NCBI GenBank assembly: GCA_019279435.1
Contig: JAAALK010000080.1
Span: 90,851,108-90,915,107, forward strand
Direction: 5' to 3'
DNA: 64,000 nt
Source: Zizania palustris
Taxonomy: Eukaryota > Streptophyta > Magnoliopsida > Poales > Poaceae
Shown: positions 1 to 11,050 of the stretch, piece by piece
How the letters are laid out: every line of letters starts with the position of its first letter
Position numbering within the stretch: position 1 is the stretch's first letter
Translations under genes and position numbers: made by a program
Notes under the pieces: generated by a model
What the model was told of the DNA's origin: nothing
What the model saw: only the letters and a program-made list of their open reading frames with translations
The model's database searches: none

Positions 1-1
1 G

Positions 2-970
2 GTTAGATTATTTTCTCTCTCGCTATCCGGTACCGCTTTCACTTGGTTTTCGGCGCTCCCGCTGAACTCCATCCAAACGTGGGATGATATAGAGCAGAAA
101 TTCCATGATTATTTCTACACGGATGAGACAGAACTCAGGCTTTCGCATTTGACATCGGTTAAGCAGAAATCTAACGAGAACGCCTCTGAGTATATCAAGC
201 GTTTTAGGGATACTAGAAACCGATGTTTTAGCCTTAGTATTTCAGAAAGGGACTTGGCAGAATTAGCTTTTAACGGGTTGTGTTCCGAAATTAAAGAGAG
301 GTTAGATAACCAAAACTTTTTAGAAGTTAGCCAAGTTCTACAGCAGGCTCTGGTCCAGGAAGGCCGAACCAAGGATAAGAAATTTATTAAGACGTTTAGC
401 AAGCCTAGGGCTGAAATCCACATCATGGAACGTTCTGACGAGGAAGAATCGGAAGAGGAGGATTCGGCTGATATGTATGCGGCCGAATGGGTGTGGAACA
501 CTAAGAATAAACATGTCACCTGCTCATAGTTACGACCATCTCCCACAAAGAATCGACTTAGTGAGGTCAAGTACTCGTTTGATATAACTAAGTGTGATAA
601 ATATTCGATTTTCTCTTAAAAAGCCAGCTTCTCAGGTTACCTAAGGGTCAAGTCATTCCACCTGCCGATGAGTTAAAGAAGCATCCATACTATAAGTGGC
701 ATGATTCACATTCGCATAATACTAATGATTGCAATGTTTTTCGACGGCAGATACAATTGGCCATAGAAGAAGGATGATTGAAGATAGACCATGATCTGAA
801 GATGAAGCTGGATAAAGATCTTTTTCCCGTCAACGACGTCGACCTCGGCGAAAAGAAGGTGTTGATTTGGCCAGAACAGGCCGAGTCGGCTAAAGGGAAA
901 GATGTAATTGTTGGAGAACCACGCACTCGCACACTCATACCAAAGAATCTCGAGGTAGGAGTGTGAAAAC
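2..970 (+). pseudogene. gypsy gag remnant
   Basis: Gag is the structural protein that packages the element's RNA. The frame is open from base 2, at the window edge, to the stop at 527-529. It includes the typical retrotransposon-gag core around GTAFTWFSALPLNSIQTW and EYIKRFRDTRNRCF, followed by an acidic SDEEESEEED stretch. After that stop, gag homology continues in shifted frames (about 600-970). A YYKWHDSHSHNTNDCNVFR segment there matches the Cys/His region known from Tat-type gags, then KIDHDLKMKLDKDLFPV. At least two stops or frameshifts separate the pieces, so no full gag can be made. The true start is left of the window. Confidence 0.8.
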
Positions 971-2059
971 AGAACATTAATACCCCTTCGGCTAAGGCTC
1001 ACAAGAGGTCGAACGTGACGTATAACATGCTGTTGAACAAGCATCGAAGAAGGGCCAGAAAGACTGGTCCACACACTCAGAAGCTAAAGCAGCTGAAGGG
1101 TCCAGGACTCTTGGAGGGTAGCTTCGGACTGAAGCAGCCGAACCCTCCGCACGGAGGCTCTGGGCCACAATGGCCTGACACTCCGCGCGGTGGATTTGAG
1201 CCACAATGGCCAAACCCCCCATACTGTAACTTCGGTCCCCAATGGTCGAACCCCGCACCGTGTTGGACGTCTCCGATGGGAGGCTTCGGCCCGCACTAGC
1301 CGAACGTACCTTTGGCCTGGCAGGATGCTTCGCTGGTGTGGTCCGAGATACCTTCGACTTGGTCGAACCCCCCTCCAGGTAACGGGTTCGGCTCAGAGTG
1401 GGCGAGGCCACTAGAGTCGCTGATGCCTCCGCCGTATGACTGGGTGGGGACCTCGTGGGCTCCGTACGTATCCGGGTCAGGGTATCCTCTGCAACCTAAC
1501 ACTGTGCCTTATTTTCCTTCGTAGTATTATGGATGGCAGGGGCAAACAGACGCAGCGGAGGGGGCATCATCCACAGACTATCTGTGGTGCCTCCGAATCG
1601 GACCATGCAGAGCGAAGTCGAAGGGTGCAAGCATGCGGAGGTCGAGGTCAGGGAGTCCGAAGCCATCACCATCAGAGTTGGATCTCAGGAAGTCCCAATC
1701 TTGAAGACTTTGTCACCGAGGTCTGATGGAGGTAAGCCCCATGCTTTGGCCGAGCCCTGCACCGAAGCCTGGTTCGGTCGGCCGAACGAGGCCTGTCCGT
1801 CTGCCAGGGTTCGCAGCGAAGCCCCCTCCGAACACAGGGTACACAAGGCTGAAGGGCACAGTACCACTTCGGCTATAATTAATGGAAGCCGAACAGTCGC
1901 ACCCGGCACCAAGTCGCAGCCATCTTGGGCCACTCCAAGCATGTCCAAATCACAGAAGAGACGCCTGCAAAGCCTACGGGCACAGGAGATGCGCGAGAAG
2001 AAAGATGAGGCCGAGCACAACGCTATCTTCGAAGAAATCCGCCCTCGGCCAGCTACAAA
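971..2059 (+). pseudogene. gypsy gag-protease linker, proline/glycine-rich, decayed
   Basis: This stretch joins gag to protease. It carries imprecise repeats of a tryptophan/proline motif (GPQWP, EPQWPNPP, GPQWSNP) at about 1130-1300, a further Trp/Pro-rich part to about 1524, and a charged coiled-coil-like end (QKRRLQSLRAQEMREKKDE, about 1950-2010). It is read in several frames separated by stops. Such low-complexity linkers are ordinary in Tat-type elements, and no enzymatic domain is visible. Confidence 0.55.
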
Positions 2060-2855
2060 ATGGGTATGGAGGAGAAGCCGGTTGAGATAAACAACCCGGC
2101 TCCTAGTCCGAGTGACGATGACGATGACATGCTCGATGACGATTACTCGCCCATCTCTAAAGGGCCCACACCCCAGGTGATGGATATCAACATCGTCACG
2201 CTACCTGCTGAGTTCGCACTACTACAGGACGAGGCCGAGGTCGCCCAATTGAACCTCGGCCCATGCAATGCCATCTTCGAGAAGCCCGAGAACTCGGCTC
2301 GCCATCTAAAGCCCCTCTATGTCAGAGGTCACATCGACGGGAAGCTAATTTCCCGAATGCTCATCGACGGTGGTGCCACTGTTAACTTAATGCCTTACTC
2401 ATTGTTGAGGAAGCTTGGCAGGGATGAGGATGACCTAAAGAAGACCAACTTGATGCTCAATGGCTTCAACGGCGAGAGCTTCGAGGCCAAGGGAGTACTC
2501 TCTATGGAGTTGACGGTGGGCAACAAGACATTGCCAACAGCATTTTTTCGTCGTCGACGTACAAGGTAACTACAGCGTATTACTCGGACGCGACTGGATT
2601 CACGCAAACTGTTGCATTCGCTCTACTCTACACCAGTGCTTGATACAGTGGGACGACGATGAGGTGGAGGTCATCCCCGCGGATACTTCGGCCCAAGTAG
2701 CATTGGCCGATGTGTCAGTTGACGCCGTCCATAACAAAGTAGAGTGTCTATCAGGTAGAGATATTTCGGATTACGATTTTGTTAGTGTATCCTTAGGACG
2801 GTTTGTACCAGTGTCTGTAAAGTTGGCTGGAGTAGCATGGCTGTTTTTGCATTAA
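2060..2855 (+). pseudogene. gypsy aspartic protease remnant
   Basis: This is the retroviral-type aspartic protease that cuts the polyprotein. The active-site motif is present as MLIDGGATVNLMPYSLL (about 2358-2408). DGGA rather than DTGA is common in this element group. The second conserved block, LLGRDWIHAN, lies in another frame at about 2575-2610. A one-base slip in the T-run near 2545 separates the two blocks. The acidic DDDDDMLDDDYSP segment before the domain and the QWDDDEVEVIPAD segment after it fit known linkers. The enzyme is inactive as read. Confidence 0.75.
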
Positions 2856-4010
2856 CAGTCATGTCTAGCAAGGGTAATCTAGATTGGCTAAAGTCTCGCG
2901 TGGAGCAATATAGGTCTAATAAAGATGGTATTGCCAAGGCTATCGGGGACTTTAGCGAAGTAGAGAAATTAGGACAAGGTTTTGCGTCGGCCGATGAAAA
3001 GGTTGAAGTAATAAAGTTACTTCGGTCGTATGTCGATTATTTCGCATGGGAGTATAGCGAGATGCCAGGGATAAGCTGCAAGCTCGTGGAGCATCGGCTG
3101 CCCATCAAGTCCGGGTTTAGGCCTTATAAGCAGCCTCCCCGCCGCTTTAATTCGGTCGTCTATGACCGAGTTAAAGAAGAAGTGGAGCAACTGACTCAAG
3201 GCTGAATTTATTAGGCCGTGCAGGTACGCGGAATGGGTTGCTAACATTGTGCCTGTAGATAAGAAAGGGAGCGGCAAGATACGGGTATGCATTGATTTTA
3301 GGGACCTGAACAAAGCCACTCCAAAGGACGAGTATCCAATGCCGTTAGCCGACATGCTAATCAACGATGCCTCGGGACACAAGGTACTAAGTTTTCTTGA
3401 TGGCAATGATGGTTATAATCAAATCTTTATGGACGAAGAGGACGTCTACAAGACTGCCTTTCGATGCCCTGGTTTTGTCGGTTTATTCGAGTGGGTCGTC
3501 ATGAATTTTGGTTTGAAAAATGCTGGCGCCACATATCAGCGCGCTATGAACTTGATCTTTCATGACTTGTTAGGAGTTATGTTAGAAGTTTACATCGATG
3601 ACGTCGTAGTCAAATCGGACGCTATGGGAAACCATTTAGCCGATTTGAGGGTTGCTATCGATAGGATGCGACAGTATGGCTTGAAAATGAACCCACTTAA
3701 GTGTGCTTTTGGTGTGTCGGCGGGTAAGTTCTTAGGTTTCATGATTCACGAGAGAGGCATAGAAATTGATCCTAAGAGACTTGAGAAGATTAGAAACATT
3801 GCGGCGCCGACATGCAAAAGGGATGTACAAAAATTGCTAGGCAAGATGAACTATTTGCGTCGCTTTATATCCAACTTGTCCAGCAAGATTGATTCCTTTG
3901 TCCCCATACTCCGGCTAAAAAACGAAGCCGAGTTCACTTGGGGGGCAAGCCAGCAAAGTGCTTTTGAAAAGATCAAGGAAGTGCTTGTCATCACCGTCTG
4001 TGGTGAGAGC
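2837..4010 (+). pseudogene. gypsy reverse transcriptase remnant
   Basis: Reverse transcriptase copies element RNA to DNA. The N-terminal part runs 2837-3205 (…GFRPYKQPPRRF…) and ends in a frameshift near 3198. The catalytic core follows at 3249-4010: VDKKGSGKIRVCIDFRDLNK, the LDGNDGYNQI block, AFRCPGFVGLFEWVVMNFGL, and the YIDDVVVKSD active site (about 3591-3620), followed by the LGKMNYLRRFISN connection region. The two catalytic Asp residues of YxDD are present. Only the frameshift at about 3198 and the break near 4010 spoil the frame. Confidence 0.85.
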
Positions 4011-4395
4011 ACCAAAAGCCGGGATTCCGTTTCGGCTATACGTTGCTGCTGAAGATAGCATGATTGGGGTCCGTGCTAACCCAGGAGGTAGAAGGGAAAG
4101 AGTACATCATCACATTCTTGAGCCGCCGCCTGCTGGACGCCTGAAACCAGGTACGCGTTTGTGGAACGATTGTGTTTATCACTTTATTACGCGTGCACTA
4201 AATTACGCCATTATCTTCTCCCCACTACATGTGTTATCGTTTGCCAAACCGATGTTATAAAACACATGTTACAAAATCCAATTCTAAGTGGAAGAATCGG
4301 AAAATGGGCGTACGTGTTGATTGAGTACGAATTGGCCTTCGAACCCCTGAGACCGATGAAAGGCCAAGTCGTAGCCAACTTTATAGTTGATAAAC
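4000..4395 (+). pseudogene. gypsy RNase H remnant
   Basis: RNase H removes the RNA strand during reverse transcription. Pieces of the domain are recognisable in several frames: GIPFRLYVAAEDSMIGV (about 4018-4068), a broken EGKEYIITFLSRRLLDA-like part, and KWAYVLIEYELAFEPLRPMKG (about 4304-4365), ending at VVANFIVDK. The core catalytic residues cannot be read in one frame. The domain stops abruptly near 4395, where sequence from the far end of integrase begins. This indicates an internal deletion. Confidence 0.7.
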
Positions 4396-4960
4396 TCTTC
4401 ACCTTACTATGCTCAGGCCAATGGTCAGGCCGAGTCTAGTAATAAAACTTTGATTAAGCTTATTAAGAAGAAAATTGAAGAGTTTCCGAAAAGGTGGCAT
4501 GAAGTGCTTTCCGAGGCGTTATGGGCTTGTAGGATTGCGAAGCACGGTGCTACCAAAGTCAGTCCATATGAATTGGTATATTGACAAGAAGTCATTTTGC
4601 CCGTAGAGGTAGATCTTGGCTCCTTAAGAGTGTTAAAGCAAGATGGCTTATCGGTCGACAAGTATGAAACTCTTCTAAAGGATAATCTAGAGGAAGTGAC
4701 CGATAAGAGACTAAGGGCTCTAGAAGCCATAGAAGTACACAAGAAGAGAGTAGCTAAAGCCTACAATAAAAAGGTTAAACCAAAATCAGTTTCAAATAGG
4801 AGAATTGGTGTGGAAAACTGATTTTACCCTTAGGCACGAAGAGTCCCAAGTTTGGTAAATGGTCACCTAGTTGGGAAGGTCCTTTTAAGATAGCCGAAAT
4901 CGCTCTCGGCAACGCATATGTGTTGGAATCCCTGCATGGAGAGCGGTTTTGAAGGGCTTT
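4396..4960 (+). pseudogene. gypsy integrase C-terminal stump
   Basis: Only the last part of integrase remains. It begins inside the catalytic core with SPYYAQANGQAESSNKTLIK (about 4390-4450), which keeps the Glu of the D,D-35-E triad, then KRWHEVLSEALWACR and SPYELVYGQEV-like blocks. Charged C-terminal sequence follows to about 4960. The zinc-binding N-terminus and both catalytic Asp residues are missing, so the deletion at about 4395 removed most of the protein. A purine-rich tract and the 3' LTR follow. Confidence 0.75.
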
Positions 4961-5100
4961 GAATGGTAGGTACTTGAAAAGGTATTTCCCAAGTGTGTGG
5001 CAAACATCATAAAAAGTGTCGAAAAGCCGATATGGATGGTATCGTCTTCAGCTCGTTGTGCTTTTAGTTCACTCAGTTCACTAAAAGGTAGGGGGGCATG

Positions 5101-6257
5101 TGTTGATAACAAAAAATGGCATTAATGGCTAGATCGTCAAAATATCAATTTTGGTGATTTGGGCCAAAAATACACATGTCCAGGGTCTGTCCAAAGCCCT
5201 ACAGGGTCGAAGTCCATTGAACTATGGGATCCAAAAGCTTCTAGCCAGCCCATGGGCTTAGGCCAGGGAAGCCTTCGGAGGCCCACGCCACCGAAGCTTT
5301 GGCTCGAGGAGCAGGCCTCGGTGGGCCTGGTCGAAGCCCACTTCGGCAGAGATGGAGTTGTATGCGATTCCAGCTCAATTCTTATCTCTATCCAGCCAGA
5401 TTAATAGCAGATTAGATTAGGAATTAAGCCCCTATAAATAGAGAGGCAAGGCCAGTGTAGAGGCCCCCCCAACTCAAACCAAACCAAAGCCCTATGCTTT
5501 GATCGTATTTACTTTACCTTTATTTTCCCATACCTCTTCGTGGGTTTTCCTAGAAGCCCTCTGCCAGCCACTACGAAACAGTGGTAACCCTTGTTACTTC
5601 ACGTGTGAAGTATCCATTAATCTATGTAATAGATTGCTATCGCCTTGTTACTTCGTCTGTGAAGTATCCGCTAATCTGTGTAATAGATTGCTACCTTCGC
5701 TACTAGTGCAACACTTAGCAAAATTCGGTCCTCAAGGCCGAATTGGTACTTCGAATCATCTTTGTTGCAAGTTCCTACGTTCGGAGCTACTTCATCGGAG
5801 GAGTCCGGGGCTGAGAGATCGGTTTCGGAGGTCACTAGGACACCCTTCGGTGGGACTGCAGGCTCCGACAACAGGCTTCGCCAGCATACTTCGTCGCAAC
5901 GGGCTTCACCACAACCATACTCCGCACCAGACGAAGTTGCGCTCGCGCGTGGCCCTCACATCATTATTCTGTAGTTTGCTGTATCGGAGATCTCACGCCG
6001 AACCCCGTTGTTCGGAGGTAATCGCCACGTCTAGATTCGTTCGGAGTCCATCTTCGGCCGGATCAGTCCGAACGCCGAAGCACCCTTCGGCGGAGTACTT
6101 CACGCCGGACGCCGAAGGTACACTTCGGTGACCCCTTCGCGCCATACTTTGAACCAGATGGGCTCCGACTAGTTTGCTGATTTTATTCTGTTTAATCTAT
6201 CTCTTTTCGGCTAATTGGATTATTTGTGTAATCTGGTTGCCTGGTGACTCCACCCCC
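5101..6257 (+). repeat. gypsy 3' LTR, left part (U3-R-U5, split)
   Basis: This is the LTR part left of the copia-A insertion. It starts TGTTGATAAC directly after a purine tract (AAAAGGTAGGGGGGCATG). A TATA box (TATAAATA, 5433-5440) sits at offset about 330. Downstream of it are many CTTCGG/CTTCGAAG-type motifs. The remaining 129 bases are at 17494-17622. Long open frames here, such as one at 5499-6131, have no recognisable protein. Confidence 0.85.
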
Positions 6258-8233
6258 TGAGGAGCCATGTTGAATAGCGTGGGCCTCATGGCTCCAGAAG
6301 TGATGAGTCATTGTCAACGATAGTCAAAGAGGACAGAAGAAGAGAAGAGATCTGCTGTTTGATGGGCCGCGTGTGACTCAGGTACACGGGCAGCGAGCGA
6401 CTGTCGGGCAGAGGAGGCTGCGAAGTCGGGCTGGCCCAATCCGGGTACATGGGCCAGAAGCAGTAGAAGACCCACTGGGCTGTTGACCAGGACTGACTCA
6501 GGTACACGGGCGGTGAGCGATTGCTGGGCTGAGAGAGCTGCGGAGTCGGGCCAGCCCAATCCGGGTACCTGGTGCAAAGCTGGTGGAGGCTTTGTCAGTT
6601 TCGGCGCAAAACTGACAACCGTTGATCTTGTATCCGACTGTCCAGAAGAGAAGTCGTAGTCGCTACGAAAACTTAGCTTCCGGATAAGTCATCTGTAACT
6701 CTAGGCCCACAGTCAGTCAGTCGTGTCTGTAAAAATTCCTAAGGGCAGTAGAGTCTTTTCCTTTATTTTTGAGTCTGTAAAAACCCTAAGGGGCTGGTAG
6801 AATATTCCTAGTGTTGGGAGCCTATAAATAGGACACCAATCCCTAGGGTTTGGACTACCCTTTTGGCTGAAATCAAATCCACTCTATTGGGTCACTTTTT
6901 GTCTCTTGCCTTGCCTCTCTCTTCTCCTGTTCCTTGCTTGCGCCGCTAGGGAGATTTTGCCCCTGTGTTTATTGCCTTGCATTTAATGTTGCAGTAAATG
7001 CCCTATTTCGTTGTGTGCTGCATCTGCAAAGGTTTTAAATGGCTTCATTTCATTAGCATAGCAAGTTTTCCCGTGATTTTTTGAGGCTTTGGAGGCTTCG
7101 GCTGGGTGTGTTCTTCACTCTAGTAGTACTAGTTCTTGCTGTTGCAAGTAGTACTACTTCCCTGCAGCAACAGTGTTCTGTGCAGCTTTTCACCTTCTAC
7201 TGCACAGCTTTTTGATCGAAGCTGACAGGGTCTATTACCTTTTCTGGCTGTGTTTCTGGCGAAGTCTTTCTCTGTTCGAAGCCCCTCAGCTCCGTGAGGC
7301 AGGCTTCGATCTAACATCTTCGAAGGCTTCGTTCGATCTTCGATCATTGGTTTGTGTTCTGTGTTGCTAAGCTTCGAAGTATTTTCTGAACGTCAGCATC
7401 GCATACTTCGAACGATAGTGCAAAGGGGGCTTCGGCTCTAGCTGTTCGAAGTCCATACTTCGATAGTTTTCGAAGTTGGGTTCGAAGCTTGTAGTTCCGC
7501 TAGGCCTCACACTGACTTCCGTGGCGTGTCACCCTTCGCTTCTCTTTCCGGAGCTTGCTCTTTTCGAAGGTAGAGTATAGGCTTCGGACTTGGTTTTCTG
7601 TCATGTGGCAGGCTTCGTTTCTCTGTTCGAAGGTTGTCGTTTGTGTGTTGCGTTCGAAGTTCTGTGTTCGAAGGTTTGAATTCAAAGCTGTTGGTTCGAA
7701 CCTGTGTTCGAAGCTTTGTCTTCGAAGTACACACTTCGAAGCAGGCTCCGACATTTGTCATACTTCGCTTCGAAGCATACTTCGCTTCGAAGCATACTTC
7801 GCTTCTTGCCCTCCGAACTAGACTAGAACCAAACACCTTCGGCATCTTCGACATGCCTCGCAACTGACCTCCGAAGCAGGCTCCGTCACCAACCTCCGAA
7901 GCAGACTTCGACGTGCGAAGGAGGCTTCGCCCAGTTCCGAACAGGAGACAAATTTGGACAGTAACTTCTCTTTTCATCTTACACATACTTAGATCATTTC
8001 ATTGAGAAGTTTAGGCCTGTTACACCATGTTCATCTGCCTAGTTGCACTTATTTAATAATTCTCAGTTATAATCATTTGCTTCTAGGTTAGAAACCTTTA
8101 GACTTAGGCCTTTTTTATTTTCTGCTGCGTAGTCTTTTTGAGGTGCGTTGGTTATTGGGAACAGGCCATTGATTCGAAAGAATTTTTTAGGCGCCCATTC
8201 ACCCCCCCTCTGGTCGCTACTTTCGGTCCTACA
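6258..8233 (+). repeat. copia-A 5' LTR
   Basis: The LTR is 1976 bp and starts TGAGGAGCC. Its TATA box is TATAAATA at 6833-6840. Bases about 7280-7930 form an extraordinary cluster of TTCGAAG palindromes. Compared with the 3' LTR this copy has about 43 bp more near 7640-7690 and one more copy of a 16-17-bp unit (CTTCGAAGCATACTTCG) near 7765-7800. The end GTCCTACA directly precedes AG and the primer-binding site. Confidence 0.93.
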
Positions 8234-8235
8234 AG

Positions 8236-8248
8236 TGGTATCAGAGCC
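8236..8248 (+). other. copia-A primer-binding site
   Basis: TGGTATCAGAGCC is complementary to the 3' end of initiator methionine tRNA, the standard primer of plant copia elements. It lies two bases after the 5' LTR. Confidence 0.92.
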
Positions 8249-8298
8249 AGGTTAGGGTTTTTCCATACCTTAACCGGTTCTAAACCCCAGTAGTGACC

Positions 8299-11050
8299 AT
8301 GACGTCTCCTGGCAAGGTCCCGTCCTTGGAAGCCTATGGCTATAATTATTGGAAGACTCGCATGCGAGCCTATCTCATGAGCCAGGGTTCGGACATATGG
8401 GACATTTGCGTTCACACCACATTTGTCATTTTGCCAGTTACTGAGCAAGGTACTGCTGGTATCATTGCTCAGCATCTGAGCAACAGTAAGGCTGTGAACA
8501 TTCTGTTTTCTGGCTTAGGTCCCACTGAGTTTGAGCGTGTGAGTCATCTCTCCACTGCGAGAGAGATCTGGGCTACCCTCAAGGCACACCATGAGGGAAC
8601 GGCACAGGTCAAGGCTCGGCTCTATCAGACCTACCGGCGTGAATATGAGAATTTCACACAAAAGCCGGGTGAATCTGTTGAGGCTTTGTTTGGTCGTTTT
8701 CAGTCGATCATAAACAAGCTTCGGGACAACAAGGCTGAGGGTGCACAGTTAGTCTCAGATCACGAGCAGGCGCTCAAGGTTCTCCATACCTTGGACCCAA
8801 AGATCTAGGAGATCAAGGTATCCTCTATCGTTGAGAGCACTTCTTACTGATACCTTGACCATTTCTGAGTTGTTTAGCAAGCTGAAGGCCACTGAGGTAG
8901 ATATCCAGCTGAGATCAAATCTCACTAGTTCAGGATCAAAATCCCTGGCCCTTGCTACACCTTCTGTTGATCCCTCTTCTGTGAGCTGTGCTGCGTTCTC
9001 CTTGATGTCTATCACTGAGGACCAGCTTGAGTTGTTGGGAGATGATGATTTGTGTCTTTTTAACAACCGGGTGCGTCGTGTCTATGATAAGAGAATGCTC
9101 AAAAGACACGGCACAAAATCCGGATGCTTTGAATGTGGTGATCCAGGACACTTCATCGCCGACTGCCCCAAGCGCAATGGATACAAGAAGGGCACCGGTG
9201 GCAGCTTCCACGACTCCGGCAAGCATGAGAACCCTTCCTTCATCAAGGGCAAGCCGAAGACCCGGTTCTTCAAGAAGGCCCTGAAGGACTACCGGCGAGA
9301 GAACAAGAAGCGCGACAAGGCCTTCTTCGCCGAGATGGAGAAGAGCTACTCCAAGCAGTTCACGTCTTCTTCCTCTTCATCGAGCTCAAGCGATGAGGAG
9401 ATCGCCATCGGGAAGGGGAAGGACAAGGACGATCCGGCGGGCCTCTGATTCATGGCTTTCGGAGACAAGCCGAAGAGCCACTCACACCAGCGCCGAAGAT
9501 CCCGTAAGAGCTTCTGCTCAATGGCTCTTGGGGATAGAGAAGAAAAGAGCTCCTCAGACGACTCCGACGATGACGACAATAAGGTATCATCCTACGAGCG
9601 CAAAATAGTTGATTTACTTGAGAGCAATCGTCAGGAGTTGAGATATCAGGAAAAACTGCTTAGGGGGGCTAAGAAGAGGATAGATGAGTTAGAGAGTGAG
9701 CTTGTCGTGGCCAACGGCAGAATTGAGAGTCTATCTTCTTCCCCTTGCTTGGGTGATAGCAGTGAGTGCCCGAAGTGTGAGGTGCTTCTGTGTGACCTGT
9801 CGACTCTGAAGTCCAGGTATACAGAAAGGGTTGATGAGAGGGACGCTTTGGCCACTGAGCTTGAAAACGCTCAGCTAGAGCTGAAAGATGCTCAAGCCAC
9901 TGTCGTCGCACCCTGTGTTGATTGCCCATCTCATCTAGCTGCCTTAGCTGAGCTGAAATCCAAGGGCGATGAGCATTTGGGAGATTTAGAGAGGTTGAGA
10001 GCTGAGCTTGCGCAGACTAGGCTAGAGCTTGAGACATTGTCAGTTCCACCCACTGTATGTGAGAATTGTCTGTCTCTTAGAATGGAGTTGATCAAGCTGA
10101 AAGCCGAAAAGTCTGTCCAAATAGAGAGTGAGTGTGAGACATGCTTGTCTCAGGTGGAGGTTCTAGCTTCTTTGAGAGAGGAGCTAGCAGATTCTCAGAA
10201 TGAGAACTTTTACCTCCGTTCTATCCTGAGTTGTATCAGTGCCAGAGAGCCACAGCTTGGCATGATGATCCAGCAGTTCAAGAGGCAGGATGGGTTTGGG
10301 GTAGGTTACACCTACACCAAGGCTGACTTCGAGAGTGCTATTAGCCGGGTAGTGGAGTGGAGTAAAATGACTCCAGAACAGAGGTATCCCAAGAATCACT
10401 CCACTGAGACCTCCCAGGCTTGTCAGCCCAAGGATGGAGTGATTCATGAACCACCCAAAGCTCCACCCAAGAAGCCTATCTGGGTTCCTAAGCCCAAACA
10501 CCTCCACTCTTCTCTAGACTCTCTTCCTGGACCCTCTCAGCCCAAGAAGACAACACCAATCACCACTAAGCCCAAGAACCCCAAGCCTCAACCACATCCC
10601 AAGAAGCCTACCTATCATTGTGAGTACTGTCAGAGAGACGAGCATCTTGCGGAGTTTTGCTTCAGGAGGAAGCGGGTTGAGAGAGCAGAGAGGGCTCGTA
10701 GTGATCAGGAGCAGTTCTACCAGCAGGGTGGTAGACTTCGTGTTCCTCGGCGCGGGGAGAGGCTGGAGGCCAGGCCGCGTCGTGTAGGTGGTGGTAGAGG
10801 AGACGGCTTTCTTGCCCGTACTCCAGTTGGTGGTGTCCGTTCCGGCAGAGTTCCAGACTGTGTTGGCTACGGTTCTGGACCTCGTGGCCGCAGGGTTAGA
10901 CAGAACCGAGGACCGCACTTTGAGCCGCGTTGTGGTCCAAACTCTTTTGATGGTTTTCACTTTCCATCTTTTGAGCAGATGGCTCGACATTGGTTTAGCT
11001 CTTTTGCTAAACCTGGTGCCAGAACATTTGCTCCCACTTACAGACACTGA
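8299..11050 (+). pseudogene. copia-A gag (UBN2-type, two zinc knuckles), broken
   Basis: Gag forms the virus-like particle and binds RNA. The start ATG is 8299. Residues 1-170 are the UBN2/gag-pre domain (YNYWKTRMRAYLMSQG, ATLKAHHEGTAQVKARLYQ). A stop at 8806 and a frameshift near 8850 break the frame. It continues to a CCHC knuckle CFECGDPGHFIADCP (about 9123-9170), a serine/acid-rich part, then a stop at 9446-9448. The aligned copia-B protein has Cys there, so this is a TGC-to-TGA change. A long coiled coil with repeated Cys-x2-Cys pairs (about 9600-10250), a Pro/Lys-rich stretch and a second knuckle CEYCQRDEHLAEFCF (about 10620-10665) follow to the stop at 11050. It is not functional as read, but the damage is slight. 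Confidence 0.85.

Noticed and set aside
5499..6131. 210-codon plus-strand open frame
   Set aside because: It lies wholly within the gypsy LTR, starts after its TATA box and has no domain; its content follows the CTTCGG motif composition.
7280..7930. TTCGAAG cluster as canonical heat-shock elements
   Set aside because: Heat-shock elements need GAA and TTC separated by two bases (nGAAnnTTCn). Here TTC and GAA abut directly, so the spacing is wrong for most copies.
8831..9448. Separate gene downstream of the first copia-A gag frame
   Set aside because: It aligns with the middle of copia-B gag including the zinc knuckle; it is the same gag after a frameshift.
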